From assembly GCA_029879605.1 (NCBI GenBank), contig JAOUQA010000161.1, positions 1 through 5,584 of the forward strand: 5,584 nucleotides of DNA, read 5' to 3'. A program made the position numbers and the translations under genes. The notes beneath the pieces are model-generated. The model worked only from the letters and a program-made list of their open reading frames with translations, searched no databases and was not told where the DNA came from. Below, piece by piece: positions 1 through 5,584 of the stretch. Within the stretch, counting starts at the first letter, position 1; every line of letters begins with the position of its first letter. This DNA is from Gammaproteobacteria bacterium (lineage in GTDB: Bacteria; Pseudomonadota; Gammaproteobacteria; SZUA-229).

Positions 1-637
1 CTACCGTGATGCAGCTGAACAGTCAGTTAAAGAGAAAAGCTCCCTGGGTCAGGATGCATTTCTTAAACTGATGACAACACAACTTAGTAACCAGGATCCA
101 TTTGAGCCTATGGACAATGGTGATTTTCTTGCCCAGATGGCGCAGTTTGGCACAGTAAATGGTGTTAACGAATTACTTGCGTCATTCAACGGCCTGGCCA
201 GTAATTTACAATCAGGCCAGGCATTGCAGGCATCAACATTAATTGGTCGTAATGTTCTTGTTAAACATGATGAAGCATATTTAACTGCTGGTGGAACTAT
301 TAATGCGCAGGTCGAACTGGGAGCCAGTTCTGAGCAATTAAGTGTCAATATTTATAATGCCAGTGATTCACTGGTTGCTCGACTGGACATGGGCGCACAA
401 TCTCGTGGAGTCGTTCCTGTGCATTGGGACGGTACAACGATTGGTGGCTTACAGGCACCACAGGGCAGGTACCGAATTGAAGTAGAAGCCAGTCGAAAAG
501 GTGAAGCAGAATCTGTAACACCTATGATCTCTGCCGGTGTTAGCAGTTTAACACTTGGCGGTATTGGTAAAGAAATGCAGGTTGAGCTGGAGCATCTGGG
601 TCAGATAGATTTCAGCCAGGTAGTTAAAATTTTGTAA
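1..637 (+). CDS. flgD: Flagellar hook-capping (hook assembly scaffold) protein FlgD, 5'-truncated
   Basis: FlgD sits as a cap at the tip of the growing hook and lets exported FlgE subunits polymerise; it is itself exported by the flagellar type III system and is absent from the finished hook. The reading frame is open from the window edge (first full codon at 2-4, 211 codons visible), so the true start lies upstream, probably about 20 codons away given a usual length near 220-240. The conserved N-terminal FlgD core is visible at residues 15-55 (LGQDAFLKLM, QLSNQDPFEPMDN, AQFGTVNGV), followed by QALQASTLIG. The C-terminal part has the FlgD Ig-like signature WDGT...G...P.GRYR (Trp codon at 425-427), and the end matches the usual LG....SQVVKI tail. 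The ATG at 71 lies inside the conserved core and is not the start. The stop is TAA at 635-637, and flgE follows after 22 nt. Identification is by family motifs and context. Confidence 0.96.
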   Translation, partial: YRDAAEQSVKEKSSLGQDAFLKLMTTQLSNQDPFEPMDNGDFLAQMAQFGTVNGVNELLASFNGLASNLQSGQALQASTLIGRNVLVKHDEAYLTAGGTINAQVELGASSEQLSVNIYNASDSLVARLDMGAQSRGVVPVHWDGTTIGGLQAPQGRYRIEVEASRKGEAESVTPMISAGVSSLTLGGIGKEMQVELEHLGQIDFSQVVKIL

Positions 638-659
638 GGCAAAGTCCGAGGAGAAATAA

Positions 660-2003
660 ATGTCATTTAGTATTTCATTGAGTGGTCTTAATGCAGCATC
701 TTCGGATCTGTCAGTTACCAGTAATAACATTGCCAATGTAGGCACCACCGGCTTTAAAGGATCACGTGCTGAATTCGCAGATATTTTTGCTGTAACACCA
801 CTAGGATCAACTGGCAAAGCGATTGGTGATGGCGTGTTACTGTCTAACGTGTCACAGCAGTTCTCCCAGGGAAATCTTGAGTTTACTGAAAACACGCTTG
901 ATATGGCTATTACCGGTGAAGGATTTTTTGTAGTCAGGGAACTGGGAACAAATGATTTAATTTATTCTCGGGCTGGTGCTTTTAATGTTAATGAGAATGG
1001 TCTTATTGCCAATAGTGCAAACCAGGTGTTGCAGGTATTTCCTGTAGATGCATTAGGTAATGTATCGACAACCAGTTTATCTGGTACTGTTCCATTAACT
1101 GTTCCAAATACAGTTGGTCAACCACAGGCAACGACTACGGTAAATATTAATATTAATTTTCCATCTGATATTACTCCAGCCTTAACCACTGCAGCACTTG
1201 ATGCAGAGCTGCAACTTAATCCGGGCAATCCAGATCCCACAACGTATCACCAGGCAACTTCTGCAACTGTGTTTGATTCGCAGGGTAACTCTCATATTCT
1301 TACTATGTATTTTGTTATGACAAATGACTTAAACAATACCTGGGAAACGCGCGCCACGATTGACGGTCGTTTAGTCGATGCGCCCGGCTTTGCCGCGGGT
1401 CCTCCATACGTAGCTGGTGCCCAGGTACTGGATTTTAATAGTTCAGGTACGCTTGATGTGCTGGATGCCGATGCTGATGGAACGACAACAACAGGTGATG
1501 GTGCAATTGCCTATGCACCATTTACATTGACTAATGGTGCAGCACCATTGGGTATTACAATTGATTATCGTAATACAGGTAACACTATTACCCAGGAAGC
1601 ACAGGGTGGATTTTCAGTTCAGTCATTACAGCAGGATGGTTTTTCAACCGGGCGTTTGAGTGGCCTGGAAATTGATGACGAAGGTCTGGTGAGTGCAAAC
1701 TTTACCAATGGTCAGACAACCGCTTTAGGAAAAATTGCCCTGGCACGTTTTGATAATCCCCAGGGTTTAAATCAAATTGGTAATACCTCATGGGTTGAAA
1801 CAGTTAGTTCCGGTCAGGCGGTATCCGGTGAAGCAGGTACAGGTAATTTTGGATTAATCCAGGCCGGTGCCCTGGAAACATCGAATGTGGACCTGACTGC
1901 GCAACTGGTAAAGTTGATTACGGCTCAACGAAATTTCCAGGCTAATTCAAAAGCCATTGAAACAGCAAATACGATTACACAGACCATTATTAATATACGT
2001 TAA
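660..2003 (+). CDS. flgE: Flagellar hook protein FlgE
   Basis: FlgE is the subunit of the hook, the flexible joint between rod and filament, exported by the flagellar type III apparatus and assembled under the FlgD cap. The 447-residue product starts with the rod/hook family signature (SLSGLNAASSDLSV, then SNNIANVGTTGFKGS at residues 21-35). It has the TGEGFF motif near 85-90, the QDGFSTGRLSGLEID block at 325-339 and the paired C-terminal helix LETSNVDLTAQLVKLITAQR (405-424). It is somewhat longer than the roughly 400-residue enterobacterial FlgE; the extra length lies in the variable surface domains (about 130-310), including an Asp-rich loop at 269-280 that resembles a calcium-binding EF-hand loop. 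No cysteine is present. The start is firm: an in-frame TAA directly precedes the ATG, and GAGGAG at 648-653 is a good Shine-Dalgarno 6 nt upstream. It lies 22 nt after flgD and 18 nt before flgF. Confidence 0.97.
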   Translation: MSFSISLSGLNAASSDLSVTSNNIANVGTTGFKGSRAEFADIFAVTPLGSTGKAIGDGVLLSNVSQQFSQGNLEFTENTLDMAITGEGFFVVRELGTNDLIYSRAGAFNVNENGLIANSANQVLQVFPVDALGNVSTTSLSGTVPLTVPNTVGQPQATTTVNININFPSDITPALTTAALDAELQLNPGNPDPTTYHQATSATVFDSQGNSHILTMYFVMTNDLNNTWETRATIDGRLVDAPGFAAGPPYVAGAQVLDFNSSGTLDVLDADADGTTTTGDGAIAYAPFTLTNGAAPLGITIDYRNTGNTITQEAQGGFSVQSLQQDGFSTGRLSGLEIDDEGLVSANFTNGQTTALGKIALARFDNPQGLNQIGNTSWVETVSSGQAVSGEAGTGNFGLIQAGALETSNVDLTAQLVKLITAQRNFQANSKAIETANTITQTIINIR

Positions 2004-2021
2004 TTATTAACAGGTACTGAA

Positions 2022-2768
2022 ATGGATAAAATGCTTTTTATAGCCATGAATGGAGCAAAACAGGCCATGCAGGCCCAGACAAACATTAGCCATAACCTGG
2101 CTAATGTAAGCACCGTGGGTTTTAAGGCCAATCTTGATGCGTATTCTACATGGCATGTAGAAGGGCCTGGTTACGACACCCGTGTTTATAACCAGCATGA
2201 TGTGACTGGTTATGACTTAACGACTGGAAGTTTTTCCTCGACTGGTCGTGACCTGGATGTGGCGGTGCATGGTGAAGGCTGGATTGCTGTGCAGGCAACT
2301 GATGGTGCTGAAGCTTACACCCGTGCCGGTGATTTGCGGATCAGTGCCAATGGGTTATTAACCAATGGAGTTGGACATCCGGTGATTGGAAATGCCGGTC
2401 CTGTCGTTGTGCCGCCAGCTGAAAAAATTGAAATAGGTGCTGATGGTTCCATTAGCATTATCCCGGTAGGACAGACAGCCGATACGATGGCTATTCTTGA
2501 TCGAATTAAACTGGTGAATCCAGATTCATCTTTATTGGTGAAAGGTGCTGATGGTTTATTGCGTTTCAATGATGGTCAGTCAAATACCGCTCAGCCAGAT
2601 GCCAGTGTTAATTTAGTATCAGGCGTGATTGAACATAGTAATGTTAATGCAGTTTCGGAACTGGTGGACTTAATACAGAACGCTCGACAGTTCGAAGCAA
2701 ATATAAAAATTATGCGAACAGCGCAGGAATCCGATGAGATTTCTTCCCGTTTGCTACGTAATACTTAA
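2022..2768 (+). CDS. flgF: Flagellar proximal rod protein FlgF
   Basis: FlgF is a minor subunit of the proximal rod, the drive shaft below the FlgG distal rod, exported through the flagellar type III system. The 248-residue product is close to the enterobacterial length (about 250). It begins MDKMLFIAMNGAKQ, typical of FlgF, with the family motif ISHNLANVSTVGFKANLDAY at residues 22-41. The GEGWIAVQ..DG.EAYTRAG block (84-103), GHPVIGNAGPVVVP (118-131), and the C-terminal SGVIEHSNVNAVSELVDLI helix (200-218) followed by ARQFEANIKIM also fit FlgF rather than FlgG. The ATG at 2022 is preceded by AGGT at 2012-2015, a modest ribosome site with suitable spacing. The internal Met4 and Met9 would remove conserved N-terminal residues. 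It lies 18 nt after flgE and 12 nt before flgG, so translation of the three is probably coupled to one transcript. Confidence 0.97.
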   Translation: MDKMLFIAMNGAKQAMQAQTNISHNLANVSTVGFKANLDAYSTWHVEGPGYDTRVYNQHDVTGYDLTTGSFSSTGRDLDVAVHGEGWIAVQATDGAEAYTRAGDLRISANGLLTNGVGHPVIGNAGPVVVPPAEKIEIGADGSISIIPVGQTADTMAILDRIKLVNPDSSLLVKGADGLLRFNDGQSNTAQPDASVNLVSGVIEHSNVNAVSELVDLIQNARQFEANIKIMRTAQESDEISSRLLRNT

Positions 2769-2780
2769 TGGGAGTGAATT

Positions 2781-3566
2781 ATGAACCCGGCATTGTGGAT
2801 TTCAAAAACAGGTCTTGATGCACAGCAAACACGCTTATCAGTTATTTCAAATAACCTGGCTAATGTAAATACTAATGGTTTCAAGCGAGATCATGCTGTG
2901 TTCGAGGATTTAATGTACCAGACACACCGACAGGTAGGCAGCCAGTCATCAGAAGATACACAGTTGCCATCAGGTAAAGCTATAGGTACCGGAGTGCGAG
3001 TAGTTGCAACAGAAAAGTTACACACCCAGGGTAATATAGTGCAAACAAATAATCCGCTTGATATTGCTATTAAAGGTCGAGGTTTTTTTCAGATTTTAAA
3101 ACCCGATGGCAGTCTGGGGTATACGCGTGATGGTTCATTTCAGATGGATTCCCAGGGCCAGGTGGTTACTGCCAATGGTTACCAGTTGCAGCCAACAATT
3201 ACTGTGCCATCAAATGCGCACGGTTTGTCAGTGAGTGACGATGGTATTGTTACCGCGCTGGTTGGTAACAGTGCCTCTCCTACACAACTGGGTAATATTC
3301 AGTTAGCTGATTTTGTTAATCCTACCGGCTTACAGGCTATTGGTGGCAACCTGTATAACGAAACAGCAGCCAGTGGTTCGCCCCAGGTAGGTACACCCGG
3401 TCTCAATGGTCTTGGACCAATCAGTAATGGAGCGCTGGAAAGTTCGAATGTTAATGTTGTCGAAGAACTGGTGAATATGATTGAAACACAACGTGCCTAT
3501 GAAATGAATTCAAAAGTTATTTCAACAACGGATGGCATGTTGCAGTACGTAACTAATAATCTTTAG
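2781..3566 (+). CDS. flgG: Flagellar distal rod protein FlgG
   Basis: FlgG polymerises into the rigid distal rod that crosses the periplasm inside the P- and L-rings. The 261-residue product is nearly colinear with the enterobacterial protein (260). It shows LWISKTGLDAQQTRLSVI at the N-terminus, then SNNLANVNTNGFKRDHAVFE at residues 23-42. The 18-residue FlgG-specific segment that stiffens the rod relative to the hook is intact at 46-63 (YQTHRQVGSQSSEDTQLP). SGKAIGTGVRVVATEKLHTQ (64-83), IKGRGFFQILKPDG (97-110) and YTRDGSF follow. The C-terminal helix is ESSNVNVVEELVNMIETQRA (220-239) followed by YEMNSKVISTTDGML. GGGAG at 2770-2774 is a strong Shine-Dalgarno 6 nt before the ATG. It is 12 nt downstream of flgF and 32 nt upstream of flgH. 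Nothing is truncated or odd. Confidence 0.98.
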   Translation: MNPALWISKTGLDAQQTRLSVISNNLANVNTNGFKRDHAVFEDLMYQTHRQVGSQSSEDTQLPSGKAIGTGVRVVATEKLHTQGNIVQTNNPLDIAIKGRGFFQILKPDGSLGYTRDGSFQMDSQGQVVTANGYQLQPTITVPSNAHGLSVSDDGIVTALVGNSASPTQLGNIQLADFVNPTGLQAIGGNLYNETAASGSPQVGTPGLNGLGPISNGALESSNVNVVEELVNMIETQRAYEMNSKVISTTDGMLQYVTNNL

Positions 3567-3598
3567 GTATTACAATTTAATTAACTGAGATATGAGAC

Positions 3599-4282
3599 AT
3601 GCGTAATATCAAAATTCTCAATATTATTTTTATCAGCGTCATGCTAAGTATGCTAAATGCCTGTGTGACTGTGCCACAGGAACTGGCTGATTTTAAACCC
3701 ATTGTGCGACCTGTTGCGCCGCCTGAACCGGTATATGAAGATGGCTCACTCTATCAGCTAAGTAGTGTTTCATTGTTTGAAGATCCAAAGCCGTTTCGTG
3801 TGGGCGATATTCTGACAATCCTGCTGGAAGAGAGCACCAGTGCCAGTAAGTCGGCTGCAACCAGTACATCCAAAGATGAAAATATTGATTTCGGTTCACC
3901 AACCATAATGGGGCTGACACCGACTTTTAAAGGCAATGAATTACTGGATATTAATATGAATCCATCCCGTGAATTCGATGGTGAAGGTGATAGTACGCAG
4001 AGTAATAGCCTGAGTGGTGAAATAACTGTAACCGTGGTTGATATTTTGCCTAATGGGAACCTGGTGGTGCAGGGTGAAAAATGGTTTACCTTAAACCAGG
4101 GTAAGGAATACATACGAATTGCCGGTGTAGTTCGTCCGCGCGACGTACAGCCAGATAACACTATTGCCTCTGCAAAACTGGCTGATGCACAGATTGCCTA
4201 TAGTGGTGAAGGTTTTATAGCAGACAGCAACAACCAGGGCTGGTTAGCGCGTTTCTTTAGTAGTAAATGGTGGCCGTTCTAG
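3599..4282 (+). CDS. flgH: Flagellar L-ring lipoprotein precursor FlgH
   Basis: FlgH forms the L-ring, the bushing in the outer membrane through which the distal rod turns. The product has 227 residues, close to the usual 220-240. It has a lipoprotein signal peptide: Arg2 and Lys5, a hydrophobic stretch at 6-19, and the lipobox L19-N20-A21-C22, giving a lipidated Cys22. Residue +2 is Val, not the Asp that would retain it in the inner membrane. Family motifs follow in order: SLFEDPKPFRVGDILTILLE (58-77) and STSASKSAATSTSKD (79-93), the SLSGEITVTVVDILPNGNL core (137-155), VQGEKWFTLNQGKEYIRIAG (157-176), VVRPRDVQPDNTI, and the GWLARFF...WWPF tail. The start is set by an in-frame TGA at 3593-3595 and by the signal peptide; the ribosome site is weak (TGAGA at 3586-3590). 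The SecA/Sec route and lipid attachment are inferred from the family. A strong terminator lies about 60 nt after its stop. Confidence 0.97.
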   Translation: MRNIKILNIIFISVMLSMLNACVTVPQELADFKPIVRPVAPPEPVYEDGSLYQLSSVSLFEDPKPFRVGDILTILLEESTSASKSAATSTSKDENIDFGSPTIMGLTPTFKGNELLDINMNPSREFDGEGDSTQSNSLSGEITVTVVDILPNGNLVVQGEKWFTLNQGKEYIRIAGVVRPRDVQPDNTIASAKLADAQIAYSGEGFIADSNNQGWLARFFSSKWWPF

Positions 4283-4343
4283 TTAACAGGAACAATTAAA
4301 GTTTTCTGGCAGTAGCGTTCTAGTACGCGGTATTGCCTGTTCA

Positions 4344-4371
4344 GGGCCTGCAGGATGCAGGCCCGCTTTTT
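4344..4371 (+). terminator. Rho-independent terminator after flgH
   Basis: A perfect 9-bp GC-rich stem, GGGCCTGCA (4344-4352) with TGCAGGCCC (4356-4364), closes a 3-nt GGA loop and is followed by GC and five T residues (4367-4371). It begins 61 nt after the flgH stop. There is no A-run on the upstream side, so it should act on + strand transcription only. Its position implies that most transcripts from the upstream flg operon end here, before flgI. How complete the termination is cannot be read from the sequence. Confidence 0.88.
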
Positions 4372-4446
4372 ATATGTAAGCTGGAAATATTAATTAGAAA
4401 AATTATTGTTATAGAAACTTTCTGTGGTTGAAACAGAGTATTTTTA

Positions 4447-4463
4447 TACGAAACAATTTCGTA
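4447..4463. repeat. Perfect 17-bp inverted repeat, candidate activator-binding site
   Basis: TACGAAA (4447-4453) and TTTCGTA (4457-4463) are exact reverse complements around a CAA centre. Without a following T-run on the + strand it is not a terminator-like structure for that direction. Its centre (4455) lies about 94 nt upstream of the start site predicted from the -24/-12 promoter, a normal distance for the enhancer site of a sigma-54 activator. That role is an inference from position and symmetry; I do not recognise the sequence as a known operator. Confidence 0.5.
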
Positions 4464-4521
4464 CAAAAAAGTTCTTATAGTTTAATTGTGGTTAATAATT
4501 ATTATTTACTAATTAATAAAA

Positions 4522-4538
4522 CTGGCCTCTGACTTGCA
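4522..4538 (+). promoter_or_regulatory. Sigma-54 (RpoN) -24/-12 promoter for flgI
   Basis: The sequence CTGGCCTCTGACTTGCA fits the sigma-54 consensus TGGCAC-N5-TTGCA: TGGC at 4523-4526 (the -24 GG is 4524-4525), then TTGCA at 4534-4538 (the -12 GC is 4536-4537), with the exact canonical 12-nt offset between the GG and GC pairs. The only departures are the two less conserved positions after TGGC. The expected start of transcription is near 4549, giving a leader of about 20 nt that contains the flgI ribosome site. Sigma-54 control of mid-level flagellar genes by an enhancer-binding activator (FleR in Pseudomonas, FlrC in Vibrio) is well established; that such an activator works here is inferred. 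Confidence 0.82.
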
Positions 4539-4569
4539 TTGTATTAACTACATGTAAGAGGAATTAATT

Positions 4570-5584
4570 ATGTTTTGGCGAATAACTGTTCCAGTAATAT
4601 TGTTAAGTATTTTTTGTTTGCAAACTGTCGAAGCGCAACGTATCAAGGACCTCGCATCAGTAGCAGGGGTACGCAGCAACCAGCTGGTTGGTTATGGGTT
4701 GGTGGTTGGACTGGATGGTACAGGTGACCAGACCAGCCAGACACCTTTTACCGTACAAAGTTTTAAAAATATGCTCATGCAATACGGCATAAACTTGCCA
4801 GCTAATATGAGTCTACAGCTGAAAAATGTTGCCGCTGTTTCGATTCATGCAGAATTGCCGGCCTTCAGTAAACCAGGGCAGAAAATTGATATTACCGTTT
4901 CTTCACTGGGTAATGCTAAAAGTCTACGCGGTGGTAGTTTATTAATGGCACCATTAAAGGCGGCTGACGGGAAAACCTATGCAGTCGCGCAGGGTAATCT
5001 AATTGTTGGTGGTTTTGGTGTTTCAGGTAGTGATGGTTCAAAAGTCACGGTGAATGTTCCCAGTGTTGGACGAATTCCCAACGGTGCAACAGTTGAACGA
5101 ACAGTTCCTAATCCTTTTGGTTCCATGAAAAAAGTGGTACTTAATTTACACCGCAGTGATTTTACAACGGCTAAACGTGTAGTTGATGCAATTAACCTGG
5201 CGCTTGGTCCGGATAGTGCCCATGCAATTGATGCTGTATCTGTTCGAGTATTAACACCACCAACAACATCTCAGAAAGTGGAATTTATTTCTTTCCTGGA
5301 AAATTTACAGGTATCACCGGATGATGCGCCTGCTCGCATTATTATTAATTCACGTACTGGCACAGTTGTTATCAGTTCGAATGTGCTGGTTAAACCGGCT
5401 GCGGTGAGTCACGGTAGTTTAACGGTTACCATTAGTGAGGATCTGCTGGTCAGTCAGCCTAATCCCCTGGCAGCAGGTGACACGGTCGTCGTACCAAGTA
5501 CCCAGATAGAAATTGATCAGCCAGAAAGTCGCATGTTCATGTTCAGCCCCGGTGTTTCACTGAATGAAATTGTCCAGGCAGTAA
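4570..5584 (+). CDS. flgI: Flagellar P-ring protein precursor FlgI, 3'-truncated
   Basis: FlgI assembles the P-ring around the distal rod in the periplasm at the peptidoglycan layer. The window holds 338 codons plus one base with no stop; the family is about 365-375 residues, so roughly 30 C-terminal residues lie beyond the edge. A Sec signal peptide is clear: Arg4, a hydrophobic core at 5-17, and cleavage after V20-E21-A22 before Gln23. The mature protein opens with the very conserved IKDLASVAGVRSNQLVGYGL (25-44), then VVGLDGTGDQTSQTPFTVQS (45-64). Later blocks are LQLKNVAAV (82-90), SSLGNAKSLRGGSLLMAPLK (111-130), AQGNLIVGG (140-148), INSRTGTVVIS (259-269) and VVVPSTQIEI (307-316). The start is set by an in-frame TAA at 4555-4557 and by AGAGGA (4557-4562), 7 nt upstream. 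The cysteine that enterobacterial FlgI has in its SCAVAQG segment is Ala277 here. It is probably the first gene of a separate unit; flgJ is the usual next gene but is not in view. Confidence 0.97.
   Translation, partial: MFWRITVPVILLSIFCLQTVEAQRIKDLASVAGVRSNQLVGYGLVVGLDGTGDQTSQTPFTVQSFKNMLMQYGINLPANMSLQLKNVAAVSIHAELPAFSKPGQKIDITVSSLGNAKSLRGGSLLMAPLKAADGKTYAVAQGNLIVGGFGVSGSDGSKVTVNVPSVGRIPNGATVERTVPNPFGSMKKVVLNLHRSDFTTAKRVVDAINLALGPDSAHAIDAVSVRVLTPPTTSQKVEFISFLENLQVSPDDAPARIIINSRTGTVVISSNVLVKPAAVSHGSLTVTISEDLLVSQPNPLAAGDTVVVPSTQIEIDQPESRMFMFSPGVSLNEIVQAV

Larger units (their letters stand above)
4283..4569. other. Non-coding flgH-flgI intergenic region
   Basis: This 287-nt gap has no credible gene; the longest ATG-started frame I found on the + strand is about 12 codons with no ribosome site. 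The first 60 nt are the flgH 3' untranslated stretch, followed by the terminator. From 4372 to 4521 the DNA is markedly AT-rich compared with the flanking genes and contains a perfect inverted repeat and three copies of GAAAC. The last 50 nt carry a sigma-54-type promoter and the flgI ribosome site. The gap contrasts with the 12-32 nt spacers between the other genes. Confidence 0.85.

Noticed and set aside
548..895. A 115-codon minus-strand frame across the flgD-flgE junction.
   Set aside because: It overlaps two conserved genes and has no recognisable motif; the opposite-strand composition reflects the real codons.
3082..3096. A T7 run in flgG (and a T6 run in flgE) as possible programmed frameshift sites.
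   Set aside because: Both runs encode the conserved Gly-Phe-Phe segment in the correct frame and no alternative frame leads to a meaningful product.
3592..3606. A four-codon ORF (ATG AGA CAT GCG TAA) overlapping the flgH start.
   Set aside because: It is too short and has no specific features; it most likely arises by chance from TATGAGACATG near the start codon.
3754..4161. A 135-codon open frame on the minus strand opposite flgH.
   Set aside because: It lies entirely inside a well-conserved flgH, has no recognisable family features, and is best explained as a shadow frame.
4297..4323. Possible sigma-28 (FliA) promoter: TAAAGTTT at 4297-4304 matches the -35 element exactly.
   Set aside because: The -10 region at the right distance (around 4315-4323) barely matches GCCGATAA, and a transcript from it would run into the terminator within about 40 nt.
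4335..4346. An alternative hairpin CCTG-TT-CAGG overlapping the terminator stem, suggesting attenuation.
   Set aside because: A 2-nt loop and 4-bp stem cannot compete with the 9-bp terminator stem, and there is no leader peptide or ligand-binding structure.
4428..4450. A possible sigma-70 promoter with TTGAAA at 4428-4433 and TATACG at 4445-4450.
   Set aside because: The spacer is only 11 nt instead of about 17 and the -10 match is weak.

Overview
This window is a slice of a bacterial flagellar rod, hook and ring gene cluster, with every gene on the + strand. The order is flgD (5' end cut off by the window) - flgE - flgF - flgG - flgH, then a non-coding gap, then flgI (3' end cut off). The products build the distal part of the basal body: FlgD caps the growing hook, FlgE is the hook subunit, FlgF and FlgG form the proximal and distal rod, FlgH is the outer-membrane L-ring lipoprotein and FlgI is the periplasmic P-ring protein.

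The source is a Gram-negative bacterium, because it has an L-ring lipoprotein and a secreted P-ring protein. The gene order, the close similarity of FlgG and FlgI to enterobacterial proteins, and a sigma-54-type promoter inside a flagellar cluster point to a gammaproteobacterium with a polar-flagellum style of regulation, like Pseudomonas or Vibrio. GC content is moderate, roughly 43% in genes by eye. I cannot name a genus.

Region by region: positions 1-4282 hold five tightly spaced genes with gaps of 12 to 32 nt, each with a recognisable though sometimes weak Shine-Dalgarno sequence. I see no promoter in these gaps, so they look like the 3' part of one operon. Positions 4283-4569 (287 nt) are non-coding. 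They hold a strong rho-independent terminator just after flgH, an AT-rich stretch with a perfect 17-bp inverted repeat, and a near-consensus -24/-12 promoter ending about 32 nt before flgI. Positions 4570-5584 encode the first 338 residues of FlgI, roughly 90% of the usual length.

The main biological point is that transcription is apparently stopped and restarted between the L-ring and P-ring genes, so the operon up to flgH is separated from flgI and whatever follows it. I found no unknown system. The genes are well-known families, and the observations worth checking concern regulation in the flgH-flgI gap, a calcium-loop-like insertion in FlgE, and local sequence biases.
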